Shown here: positions 37,976 through 50,004 of the stretch, piece by piece
How the letters are laid out: each line of letters starts with the position of its first letter
How positions within the stretch are numbered: position 1 is the stretch's first letter
Source: Epiperipatus broadwayi
Taxonomy: Eukaryota > Onychophora > Udeonychophora > Euonychophora > Peripatidae
NCBI GenBank assembly: GCA_028023455.1
Contig: JAQFVV010013068.1
Span: 186,001 to 250,000, forward strand
Length of the DNA: 64,000 nt
Reading direction: 5' to 3'
The notes under the pieces: model-generated
Told to the model about the DNA's origin: nothing
The model's database searches: none
What the model saw: the letters and a program-made list of their open reading frames with translations, nothing else
Position numbers and translations under genes: made by a program

Positions 37976-38989
37976 TCACTAGTAACACCAGAAACATATG
38001 AAGAAAAGAAGAATACCACTCAAAAATGGGTTCATACTATTATTAACAGTTGAATATATTTGAAAAATGTAAATAACAGTTTGAATTTTTCTAAAAATAT
38101 TCAATAACTAATATTAAAAGATAGAAGTGATCTAACATATATTACAACTACAATATCATCATCACAAATGTCTTACAAACATTTACTGCCTATTTTTGGA
38201 AGGTTAATTGGAATGATTATGTTTATGACTCATGAAGTTCAATCCAGAAACCTCTATGGTGAAGATGGATGTTGCTGAACACTATTGTACAAAACAATTA
38301 AAAACAGTATTATTTTTGTCTTATAATTTTTTTATTTAATTATTATATAATCAACTGTTCTGACAATCAAATGATTTTGAATACCAAACCATAAGAGAGG
38401 AGCAGCTCAACAGTTGGACTGAATTCACTGATATTTTTTATTTTCTTTTCTTCAGTCAGGATCAACAATTAATAACAAAAAAAAATTAGTATTCAAGTTG
38501 CCACTATTATCATTTACTTACTAAAAGTCTCAGAAATGTTTATTTTTATTTTTATAAAAGTATATCTTATTAAACAAAGTAACACAAGACTCCCTTGGTT
38601 CTAAAGTAGAATGTAAGATCTTATAATTAACTTATTCCTTTTTATATTACATGCACATTAATTTATATTGCACATCATTAATTTGAAAACATGTAACATC
38701 TGCTACAGTACACACAGAAAAAATGTGCCTGGATGATATAAATAATGAAGAAAAATAGAAAATAATTTACAAAATAAAAAAATAACTTATTAATACAAAA
38801 ATATTTTTGTATTTCTAAGAATAAAATTTAATTTTGTTTGAAAAAGATGATAGAGGAACTATTTGCTTTATGGTTATGACAATGACACATATTTAAAACA
38901 ATCTAATAGAAATTTTTTATTACATATATTCCTTTATAATTGCCATCAGTATCTGTGTGAAGTATAAAAAAGATCAGTAAGTATAGCAT

Positions 38990-39130
38990 AGCTAGTATAT
39001 TTTATGAAATTATATGAAAAATCTCTTCACAAAATAAAAAAGTCTGAATCCATTACTAAGATAATTCATAAGACAATTCCCAAATAACCACTATATAAAA
39101 TTGTAAGTAACACCCATTTTTATTATTATT
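38990..39130 (+). repeat. Dispersed repeat, copy 2 (partner at 4240-4395)
   Basis: It is similar to the copy at 4240-4395 in the same orientation; see that entry for the shared blocks. It is too short and diverged to classify. Confidence 0.4.
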
Positions 39131-41529
39131 GAAATAATTAGTTTATAAAAATATGTTGCACACACCAACATAAGTATATACACATTAGTGGATAAATTTA
39201 CCAATAGAATGTAATATTAGTTTGATTATGTGAAACTCATAAACAAGTATATGTGAGATTGCATTGATATGTTAACGCTGGGTATGAAGATTCACAATTC
39301 TACTAGATTTGGGACTTTAATTATTCATTTTCTTGTGTATTCAAAAACTTGATATTATCAGGAGTTACAGGCCAATTTTTAAAAATTAATACAAATTTTC
39401 AAAATAAGTTAATTTCAATTTTAATAATTCTAGGAAATATCTTGAATGAATACACGATTTTGACCGGCATAATATATAACAAAAAAAAAAAAGCATGGCT
39501 GCAGATTAACAAGTACTAGAATAATAACTGAATAAAGTTATTATTTAACAAGCATTACGAGTTTAAAATTTGATTTAAATAGACAGCCAAGTTTACAGAT
39601 ATTATTTTAAAAGTTTGTGCACATTATAGATTAGAAATAATTTACTAGAATTATTTTTAAAGAGCTCTGCAGAAAATTGTTATTGCATCTTCTTTGCTGA
39701 GGTTTCTCTGTGGCTGTAGCACCATCATTCTCGGCTGGCCTGATCTATTCCTGATGTCTTCTTAGCAGTCGTCATATTGTGGTGTTACCTTTTAATCTCA
39801 TTTGCAACAAATTCTCTTTATAAAAGATTTTGAATATCACATTCATATATTTTATTGTTTATTTGCCATTTTGAGAAACTGTCTTTTAATCTGTTCTGTA
39901 GCAATTTTTTTTTATAAGACTTCAACATCTTGGCTGAATATAGCTCTTCATTGTATTCTATCTTAAATCCATGTTTAAATTCACTATAAACTAATACTAT
40001 TCGTTATCTACTTGAGTACATTAAATCCAAAGAAAATTTGCCCTTACAATTAAAGATTTGCATTATCAGCTTGATCTTACAAGTATGCTATTATATTTTT
40101 AGAATGCTATGGAGCATTTTAAAATAATTTTTTTAGTGCATTTGTGATGCATTGATAGAAGGGCCACATTACATCACACAACACAAACACAAAATAAAGC
40201 ACTATATACAACTAACATAGTAAAAATATGTAAATCATTGTGATGAATATTCTTATTAGCATGTTAAATGCAGCATTTGCATTGCATTCTAATATTTAAA
40301 TCTAACTTTCTACCTAAAAAATTATTTAAACTAATTAACATTTCAAACTAATAGCCATCCAAGTCAAAAACAAGATTTTTCTTCCATTACTAGTTCATAA
40401 ATCATTTAAGATTTTTGAATCTTTAAAATATTAAAAATATTTTAAAGATCAATGATTCAAGAAGAAGAATTATAAATGTAGAAACTAAGAAATGTAATTA
40501 AGTTTTCACTTTTAATCGATTCAAATTTAAATTCATATAGCACATCAATATCACATTTTGGTCCACTTTCATAAAAGAGCTACAACCTTCAAAGGTAACT
40601 GCTATAAAGATGAAATGTAAAGTTGAAATTATTATATTCTTTTGCTCAACATCAGTTTTCATTTCAAATATCTGATTTTCCATTACAAGAAATAATGTTT
40701 TCATTTATACCATATCTAGAGTGTATATTCTCACTGATAATGCACACAAGGTTTACTGAAATTCTAGGAGAATATCTTAACGCTTTTGTTCTTGGGTAAT
40801 TAGTGATGTACAAAGTATAATAAAATCTCTTTTATCTCTGTCATCATTTTAGCTTTGCTTTGTTAGTTATAGAATATAATTCAGAATTTGTTACTTTTAT
40901 TGACGTTTGTGATACTGGAACCAAAATTAATAAATAAGTTTGCTAACCAATATTATAATTGAAACTATTTTCTAATATTATAACATACAATTTACATATA
41001 ATAATACAAGTCTCACTGCTATTGATTTGATAATTTAAATTAATGATGAAAGAAACTAAAGTTCATGTTGCTTACTTTTTATTGCAAAGCAAATCCCCTA
41101 CATAACATTGCTATATTAAAATTCTAAGTATATCTAAACAGTGACCAATCATGTTATGATGCTGATTATAGTTATTATTGTTTTGTTAAATGGCCTGTAT
41201 TCATCATGTAATAGTTAATATTGATGTAACAGGTTGTACATCTAATTCTGGAAAAGTACTCTTTAGTAGTTTCATAAATCATACCATCTTGTCCATGGAT
41301 GGCCATAAAGCCTCATGTAAATAAAAAATTCTTAGTTTAAGGTTTTGAAATATAGTTTTAAGATATCATCATTAGTGAAAATAGTTACTAAATGAATAAT
41401 CACAGAATTTATTTGGGTTACTTTAATATACCTTCATGTAATGCTGCGATGAGTTTTCACGAAGTATCCTGGCCGTGATCAGATTATATTGTAACAGTCT
41501 TGTGTTATATCATTAATTTTGCCTGTTGC

Positions 41530-43170
41530 TTGATTGTACCTTCAATATACTTATTGTGCTTGGCATTCAAAAATACAATGGAAGAATAGAAAAGCCACAA
41601 TCTGTTTCACTCTTGTCAGCCAGCAAAGATCCATAGACAAGCACAGAAAGGAGCCATCAGCTAATCTAAAAACAGCATTGTGCCCATTATATGCTGAAAC
41701 TTCATGTGTCAACTGCTTTGAGGAAAAACCACAATCAATCAACTATTAAACAAACATCTGATGCAGCCTGTGGAATTTACAACAGTATGATTAAAGCCTA
41801 TCAATACCATCTATGGTTGAATAAATGAAGTTCACTAAAAGTGTACCAATATCTGAAATCCAAGCTCAAACTCTTGGTGATGAAAGGGACTGTGTGAATT
41901 TTAAAATACATTATTTTATTATTAACATTTAGTATTTATCTCCATTATCCTTAAAGTATTTTTATAAAATATTGATTTTGAATATCTGTTTACATACTAG
42001 TATGACAGGACATTGCTATTTTGTTTTTATGCAATCATGTCACAATTCAGGCAGATAAGAGTACATTTTTATGAAAAGCAATTAACTTATTATCACAATC
42101 TTTGGTTCTAGTATTTGAAATCCAGATTGCAAAAACAAAATAAATTAAGATTGTTTTTTATTAGCTTTTAATAGTTTACAGTAAATTACCCTTCAGATTT
42201 GTGGAAGGATAATTTGGCTGTGTTGATATAAGTGATTTGTGCAACTTTATTTTGGGCTGTTTTGTATATATCTAAGATTTTGTTCATGTTTTATTTATTC
42301 ATAAATGATTGTTATATCATTGAGAGTGTAAAGTCATGTGCAGTCATTATCTTACTTACAGCAATGGTATGTGGTAGATGGTCATTTATATTGTATATTA
42401 TCTGTTTTGTTTTTTATACCTGTCTTAGATAGTACCGTTTACAATTGCCAATCATTCTTGCGCTTATTACCTTTACATGATAGATGGAAATTCCTGTAGT
42501 ACAGCATATTTCTAGCTACATGTATTTGTATATTCACAAATAATGCAAATGTTGTTTTCCCATGTCTTACATTTGCACATATAGCATTTACTTAATCATC
42601 TGCATTAAAGCCTTAAATTATTTATAATAGTCCAGTTCTTTAAATAGTTAATGAATTCAGCATACCCTCAAACTGTAAGTTTATTAAATGTTAAAACTGT
42701 AATAATAATAACTACTTGTAATCATTGTTCTATGCAGCAAGTTTATCTCTGTTCAGAAAGAATTAAGAATGTATTATAGTGTATATTATCTGTCCAAAAA
42801 ATTAATAGCTAAGTTTATTAACTTGTTTATAAATTGACAGGGCAGTCAATTTATCCCATCATCTGGTGTGTTATAAAAATGTATATACATGAATACATTG
42901 TAGTGTCTCATTATCTTTAGCATTTGTCATTATTTTGCAATCAATAAATTAATTAGAGTGATGGAATCTCATGTGTCTATCTGATCTTAGTTGACTATAA
43001 AAGAAAAGGATGTTTATCCTGTGACATCAGAACGTGAAGATCCCATGCAAATTGCCCTTGGGTGGTTTGCATGTAAGTTGAACATTTACTCAGTTACAGT
43101 ATACATTTTTAAAAATAAGTGGTGTACCAATATAAAGGCAGAGGTTAAATACAAATCCCTCAGATTGACA
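41530..43170. repeat. Long dispersed repeat, copy 1 (uninterrupted)
   Basis: This 1.6-kb stretch aligns in the same orientation with 57430-60110. Shared blocks include AAAGATCCATAGA, AACAGCATTGTG(C/T)CCATTATATG, TTAAAGCCTATCAA, CACAATTCAG and GATCCCATGCAAATT. It lacks the two insertions present in the other copy and so shows their empty sites (near 41893-41905 and 42948-42960). There is no long open frame. It could be part of an unknown transposon or an old segmental duplication. Confidence 0.75.
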
Positions 43171-43483
43171 GCCTAATTTCAATTATATATTGATTTTTTT
43201 TTTAAAAAGAGATACTTGGGAGAACTTAATAATGTAAAAATATTTGTAAATAAATTTTTTATTTTTGGTTGACAGGTAAATTAGAGAAAAGGGAAGATTT
43301 TTAAAGTAGTAAAAGTTCATTTTAAATTACAATTACCAAAGTAATTATTGATTGCAAAAATATATTTATTGAAAACAAATTTTGGTTTATTGAGAGAGAA
43401 AAAAGGTATATACACATAACACTATGCATAATAAAAATTATTTTCTTTAATAATTAAATTTAATATTGGCAATATATAAATAA

Positions 43484-44512
43484 ATGAAGGTAAATATACA
43501 TATATATAACATTACCCAAATATATGTAAAAGACCATTTTGTTTTAATTGGATACTATAGAGAATTAAAATTGGGCAATCAAGCAATATCATCAAAAGAC
43601 ATAATGTTGACGACAAATAATGGACTTTTGTGTGGATCCAGTGTGTACTCACATAAAGCGCGGAGTGAAGTGGATAATCAAAGATAAAAAATTGCAAATC
43701 AAAAATTATTGAAAGCAGAACTTTCAATGTAATTTTAGAAAATAGAAAAGTTTTAAAGAGTTTTTGTTCTTTCCAATATGGAGACTGACAAGCTCATGGA
43801 AAAGCAAATGCCTGTCAATATGTTCATACAAAGTCAGCAAGCAATGGTACAAGAGATTATACAAGAAATTAATCAACAGGATTTGATGGAGAAAATGGAA
43901 AAGAGATTGAAAGAAATGATACTGCAGAATCTGCAAGAAATGAAAAAGATGAAGCAGGAATTAATGGAGAGAGCAGACCAAATGCAGAATGCAGCAGTAG
44001 CATTAGAGAAAAAGTTAAGTAAAAAATATTGAAGAAGTATAGCAGGAAATAAAAATAGTGAAAGAAAATGTTAGAGATTAAAGAAGATTATAAAAGTGAT
44101 AGGATAGAAGTCACAAAAGTGACCTAGTTATAAAAGATAGTATAGAGAAAGAAAAAATAGAAAATGAACACATAGCTAACCAGAAAGAAGCATTATATAA
44201 AACACATAGTATAAAAATAATAGAAGTAAAACAGGATAGGAACTATTTGTGCCTAGATTATAAAAAAGAATTTCAGACTGATCTAGAAAAACATTTTGCA
44301 TGTAAAAAAAAAAGATTATGATAAAGAATGATAGGGTGCAGATTTTATCAGCTTATTTATATTTTCTTTTGTCATAATACTGATATCTACATAAAAAAAT
44401 TAAAAGCAGGATATAAAATTTTATAAATTTAGTAAAATCCTGAGCAATGTGATAGGTAAAGTTTGAAGAGTGTCAAATGACCCAATTAGAAAATATTGTA
44501 CATTCTCACAGC
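43484..44512 (+). pseudogene. Coiled-coil, gag-like fragment
   Basis: The clearest part is an open frame at 43778-44032 (84 codons) that begins with ATG. It is almost entirely charged and Gln/Met-rich heptads (QEIIQEINQQDLMEK, MILQNLQEMKKMKQ), a strong coiled coil. After its stop, similar Glu/Lys-rich sequence continues in broken frames to about 44320. Such N-terminal coiled coils occur in gag proteins of animal LTR elements, and the preceding 300 bp looks like a leader. No capsid or zinc-knuckle motif is seen, so gag is an inference. The LTR element at 44513 has inserted into the right side. The sequence beyond that element (52639-52830) carries a 65-codon open stretch that may belong to the same old unit. 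Confidence 0.35.
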
Positions 44513-47112
44513 TGTACCAGTCGAAAAACCCACCAAAAGAACTGCAAGTTGGGTCCAAACTCAGCTGAACCAAAACTGAATTCAAACCCAACTCAACAGC
44601 TCAGATTAGTAGAAATCTAAATCGACGGCACAGTGCTATGCACCAAGAAACTAGCTCAATGGTTGGTGAGGATCAGAGACCCCTGAATTGACATTAATAT
44701 CTGATAATAAACTGAATAAAAATAAATTTAAATCAAATCATATGTATATGTTCAGGTCGCCAACACAGACAGCGAGTATCAACATTAAAATAATTATAAA
44801 AGAATTAAGAACTAAGAAACCAAGTGTGTTTAGAAAATATTTAATAATAATAATTTGTTTTGTTTGAATTTTAAATAAAGATTAAATTAATTAATTCTAG
44901 TCCTTCAACAAAGTTTATAATTATAATATGAGTGGCGGTCCTTATTGTATGCCAATGAATATTTCGCAATATTTGAAAGTCTATGTCTATGCCCCCAACA
45001 AGAAAATAAAAAGCAGATAAAGATATTCATTAGTAAAAGGAAATTATTACTCTAATTTTATATGAAAGAATGTGAGATTTATTTTCACATTCGCAAATCC
45101 ATTCATGAAGAGCAAGATACGTATTTTAGGGCATAACTTTAATCTTTATTGGAAAACTTATTTAATTAAATATAACTGAGAATTTGTTCGACTTTAATTG
45201 AAATCACTTCGTCATGAATTACGAGCATCGGAACAGGTTTTACCGGAACAGAGAGGCAACTGTGCTGACGAATTATGAGCTAAAAAATGAAATTGAAAGA
45301 CGATAGCTAGTCGATAATCGAAGTCCTATGGCGGCTTGCGTCTGACAAGTCTTATGCCCTTTGACTAATATGAACAGGAGAGGAAGTGCTTTCTTCCTCG
45401 ATAATTTAAAATAACAGAAATATGATCACCGACCAGCCTAACGGAGCGGAAGATTGCCCTACATCAGCAACGTTGAAGATGATGACTTACTAGTCATTGT
45501 TTGAGAATTAAAACCCATATAGAATGCTCTATGTGATGACTTGATCAATTTAATTAAAGTCAAATGAGCTTTTAACTAAAATTATTTTAAAGTATTTGTA
45601 AATCATATTAATTATGCCCCAATCATCGTGCCCTTCCTGAATCTTAAATAACAAAGTTGAATTAGAATATATTTGACCCTTTATCGGCCCTTTTGCAATA
45701 AAAACCTTTTAAGATTATATATGAATAAATACATATTGGTGAATACAAAAAATAGCTGGAATATAGATTAAAACGGAGCTAATAATTTGTTATTAGCCAA
45801 TTATAAAAATAACACACATTTAATAATTTCTTTCGACTTGATAATTGATAAAATGGTAAATCTAGTTCTAATGGCGAGAATTACTATTAGAATTAATATA
45901 TTATTATTTGCACAAGGCAAAGAAAACAAAGAAGATCATCGAGTTGAAAGATTATTGGCATATAATTAAAAATAAATGACATTAATAAATCACATGATAA
46001 ATATATATATATATAATATAGTAAATGAACCGCCATAGTAATGAAGGAAAGTTAAATTTAAAGACTAGAGATTGAGACAATTACTAATTTAAAAAGCATA
46101 AATAAAAGAGTTTTATAAAGATTATTACATTATAAATGAGAAAAGCTCTTAAAGGGAGTGTAAAGTAAAGTTCGAAACTGGCCAGAAAGTTTAAGGTTCA
46201 TTATGAAAAGATATTACCCATTTCTTCCGGGGCTGGTTCTTAGGTTACACGTCCGAGTTGGTAAAAAAACATAGGCACGCATTTAGTTGATTACTTGAAC
46301 AGTATTTTAGTGCCTTTTTATAATTTTAGCAGCATGATTGGTCCGGAAAAGATTCAGCAGCTCCATTGAAGATTTTCAGGGGACTTCAGGAACCGATAGC
46401 CAGATTCCTGATGTTTAGCCTCTTACCATGATCGAAACACTATTTAAAACGCATAGAGTTTACTGCACTTCTCTACAACAAAGATGGCTCTCTTTTTCCA
46501 AACTTTTCAGAGCTATAAATCCTGTCCTCTGATGCCTTCAGGCTAGCACTTCTTTCATTATCAATGTTTTTAGATTTACTGGTTGTTTTTAGATACATTC
46601 CTTCGATAAGGCTTTCAAACTCATTAACTTGAATTCATTTTCTAATTAGAAAATGAATTCTTAAAATCAGAAAATGATTTTAATTAGGAAATCCTTATCT
46701 TTTTTCTAATTAATAAAACTTTAACTGTTGTTTTTGGAAAGGGAAAATCTGAAAGCTTATTGAAAGAATGTAGCTTTTAATCAATAAAACTTTAATAAAT
46801 TATTTAAAAATAAAATCAAACATTCCTGACGCAATGAAACTTTTAAACAATTATATATATTTAAATATTTACAAATATATATGCACAATCCATGCAGTTA
46901 TAATATATAAATTCATGAATAATTCTATCATGAATTTATTAATAGAATTGGTCAATTTAAATCTGAAACTAATTTATTCTTTATGGAAATTAGCATGGAT
47001 TGAACGTATAAAGCCCCACTGCATCGGAAATTTAAGGTTAGTACTAGGGTTTGAAGTGGGCTTATGACTAGATGTCATGAAGCTAGGATCGAACTCAGAT
47101 CCGACTGCTTCA
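44513..47112 (-). repeat. 3' LTR (minus orientation)
   Basis: It runs from TGAAGCAG at 47112 to CTGGTACA at 44513 and is nearly identical to the LTR at 50005-52634. An open frame at 45787-45969 is the same short frame as in the other LTR, with several replacements and no sign of a gene. Confidence 0.92.
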
Positions 47113-47130
47113 TTTCTTTTCACTTCAAAA
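47113..47130 (-). other. Polypurine tract
   Basis: On the minus strand a purine run GAAGTGAAAAGAAA directly abuts the TGAAGCAG start of the 3' LTR, as expected for the plus-strand DNA primer of an LTR element. A longer A/T homopolymer region lies just upstream of it. Confidence 0.8.
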
Positions 47131-47387
47131 AAAAAACAATGAAAAAAAAATCTCTTTACTTATGCATGATACATTCGCATAAGTGTACTCGACTAATTGG
47201 TAGACTCTGGGAGAACAGCATTAGCGTGAATATCATCTGTACAAACTACAAAAATTATACATGTCTCATTGCGATCATTTTTTAAAATATTATCTAGCTT
47301 ATAAATAGGTCCATTAATCAAGTCTCATTTTTTCTATGGTCATGTCAGTCGGTCATCTGTATATATATCTGTCATTTAATGGTTGTC

Positions 47388-48493
47388 CTATTGTTTCCCT
47401 GGATCAGGTGGCACATATGGTTTTAACTTTTGATAATGGTCGTAGTCTTGGTCTTTTCTGGTTGGTGTCAAGTTCCCATAGTCTATTGCAGTCAAAAAGT
47501 CTATGGTCTTTTCTATTGACCTAGGGCACATCCCAAGCATGATTCTTTGGATCAATGGGGGTAAATGATGTCTGATCATCCGAATGATGTGTTGGTCCTC
47601 ATATTTGAAGACTGTTAGGGATTTGAATGTGGTTAATTGCTGGATGAAGTAGGCTGCATATCCCTGTCTGCAGTTTTCTTGATATGTCTGAGCATTCAGT
47701 CTATGCAAAATGCCCTCCTGCCTTTCTTCATTCCAATATTTTTTTAAAATGGCCTATTCATATCCGTGGATCGTGGTAGGTAGTTTTTTTAATAGCTTCC
47801 ACCATGCCTTGGCAGCTTCTCTTAAGTAGTGGTTGGCTAGGATAACCATTTCCTTTTCTGCTATAGAGTGCAGACAGAAAAATTCTTTATTGCTGTCTAG
47901 ACGATCTATGGGCTTTTCTCCTGGGTCACCCCTAAAAATTTGAATTTCTACAGCAGATATAAGGGATGGTCTCTGCAAGTTCCTTAGACTCATTTTGGAG
48001 TTTATTGTCTGTTCCATTTCTACTTTTGATTTTATCTTACTAGTGGTCTTAACATCTTCTTTTTCCCTGGCTGTATTTAAATCAGTTTCTGCAACCATTT
48101 CTTGGTTTGACTCATATTCTCCACTGTCATCTTCTTTACTATCCACAACTTCTTTTGGTGTGGTCTGATCATCTTCATCACTTCTTGGAGCCTTGTAAGT
48201 GTCTATTGCTGTATGATGCTTTACTTCTCTGGGTTGGTTTGGGTCCCTCGTGTTTCCTCAAGCTTTAAAATCCTCTCCATCATCATCATCATTAGCTTCC
48301 TGTCTTCTTTCATTTCTCTGAGGATCATATGAAAAGTCTCTCGATCGTCATGATCGTCTTTAGCCATCTTTCTGCTTTGATGGTTGTGCTTTTTACTATT
48401 GATCTGATTTTTAAAAGTGATTTCTCGTTGACTGGAGGTGGTTGAAGGTGCATCACTATCGTCAGTCAATCCTTTATCTAATTGTTCTTCCAT
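47388..48493 (-). pseudogene. gag of the LTR element, one frameshift and one stop
   Basis: The frame starts with ATG at 48493 (MEEQLDKG). The first 90 codons are acidic and Lys-rich with a short Met-rich helix. Continuation is in another frame that is open from at least 48240 down to a TAG at 47754-47756, then open again to 47388. The middle part carries the usual Ty3 gag signs: FRGDPGEKPIDRL, AKAWWKLL, then a Tyr/Gln-rich capsid-like segment with FIQQLTTFKS and IRHHLPPLIQ. There is no CCHC zinc knuckle and the protein would end in a Pro-rich tail. Breaks are therefore a shift near 48240 and the stop at 47754. Capsid formation is the family role. Confidence 0.8.
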
Positions 48494-48784
48494 CTTTGAA
48501 AGTGAATAAATAATATAATAATGTGAATCAAACTTATGGCACTCTCTGTATACTTAAATAATAATTTTTTTCTTCAGTACATTTAATTAGGTCTCTGACT
48601 ACTGGTCCCATTGTCCCTATCTTCATTAGCTGCTGCGTATTATTTCCCCAATCTATGTAATCTGCCTTTTTTAGTTTAGTTTTAGTTTGCCTACATTTTC
48701 TTGGTTAGCTCTTTCTATTAATTCTTTGAATGAGACATGTATTTTATTTAGAAAAAAACTATGAAAGATAAGAAACAAACATTA

Positions 48785-48826
48785 CTCACTTTCCCTCTGT
48801 TCAACTGTTCTCCCATGTCTGAAAAA
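48785..48826 (-). other. Possible mini-exon duplicating the gag start
   Basis: On the minus strand a polypyrimidine tract ending in CAG is followed by ATGGGAGAACAGTTGAACAG (MGEQLNRG) and about 10 nt later by GTGAGT. The encoded octamer mirrors the MEEQLDKG start of gag 300 bp downstream. The acceptor and donor look good, which suggests splicing within the leader. The function is inferred only. Confidence 0.4.
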
Positions 48827-48829
48827 AGA

Positions 48830-49974
48830 AAACTATACAAATGATTAGTGATATACAAATATATATATATATATATATTAGCAGGTAGTACAAGTAATTC
48901 TCTGTATTGGACATATTTGGTTTTTTTATTATTTAGACAATTGACCAACTACTGTGCTGACAATCAAATTTGCTGACAAATTTATTTATATGGGTGCCAG
49001 TGAGCAAAATAAGATCAATAGGGCATGTGAAATAACCCATTGACGTCCAAACTACATATGACTGACTTAATTTTTGATAAAACAATTTTATTGATGACGA
49101 GTATTTATTATTTAATAATGACTGACGCATTCCTGACCCGAGTTTAAACATAGGAATTCACTACATCATTTTTACTAAGCATGAGGCTTTCACACACAAA
49201 GAAAAAAAATGTCAAAATTAATATTACACAAGAACTTTTATTTGTTGATATCATTTTAAATCTTGCTAGCATAAAAGCGTGTAAACCATTTAGGCATTTT
49301 GCCAACTGCATCTGGCTGCTTGGTGTACACAAAAGGTCTTCACCTGCTTTGAGGTTATTCTAGAAATTGTCATTAAAGCGTAAAGTCACACTGCATAGGA
49401 CCGCTTGACAGATAATTCCCAGTTTAAGGGTCTTCACCTGCTTTGAGGTGACTAAGAATACAGAGTGAACATTAAATATATGTGCTAGCAAGCAATACTT
49501 TGAAATTTAAAACTTTTAACATGATATCATATTGGATATTTGTAATTATAAGATTGAGATACATATAATTAATTTTGACACAGACAAAATATTTCATTTA
49601 TTTTATCCCTTGCTTTGATCTGCTCTTACTACTTTTCTAATGATAATTTTCCTACTGTCACGAACGCGTATAACACAAATGTATAATATATAATATTTAA
49701 ATAATTATTCTAACTAACGAATCTTTTGCTGAAGAACATTTAAAAAATAATCTTTAAAACATTTACTTATAAGAAAGATTACAAAATGACATTTTAATTT
49801 ATTAAATCATTTCAGTTATGCATTATAAATGACATAACTTTTCTTCAAATATATATAACATTCTACAAAAATATCACTTTCTACTGAAACATTTAATTTA
49901 TTGAGATCTCAATTGACTGAGTAACTAAGATCATAATTACTATCTCCAGGGTATGTGGGGTTTATTAAATTGAA
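48830..49974 (-). other. Leader of the LTR element
   Basis: About 1.1 kb lies between the primer binding site and the possible mini-exon without coding features. A (TA)n run lies at about 48861-48878. Two near-identical CTTCACCTGCTTTGAGGT segments lie at 49338-49355 and 49433-49450. Confidence 0.5.
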
Positions 49975-49992
49975 GCCCCACATTGGGTGCCA
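49975..49992 (-). other. Primer binding site, tRNA-Lys-like
   Basis: The minus strand reads TGGCACCCAATGTGGGGC, 12 nt inside the 5' LTR end. This is complementary to the 3' end of a tRNA-Lys of the type used by many animal retroelements, with two differences from the usual TGGCGCCCAACGTGGGGC. It is where reverse transcription of the element would start. Confidence 0.85.
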
Positions 49993-50004
49993 AAAACATA
50001 ACCA

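Larger units (their letters stand above)
36440..41530. other. AT-rich non-coding DNA with small repeats
   Basis: No gene was recognised. It contains the tRNA-like pair at 37705-37975, a short repeat shared by 37310-37390 and 38740-38820 (ACTTATTAATACAAAAAT), and the repeat at 38990-39130 listed separately. A slightly G+C-richer patch at 39680-39790 has no identifiable content. Confidence 0.45.

Noticed and set aside
45787-45969. A 60-codon frame present in both LTRs as an LTR-encoded gene
   Set aside because: It is duplicated only because the LTR is duplicated, runs opposite to the element, and has no recognisable motif.
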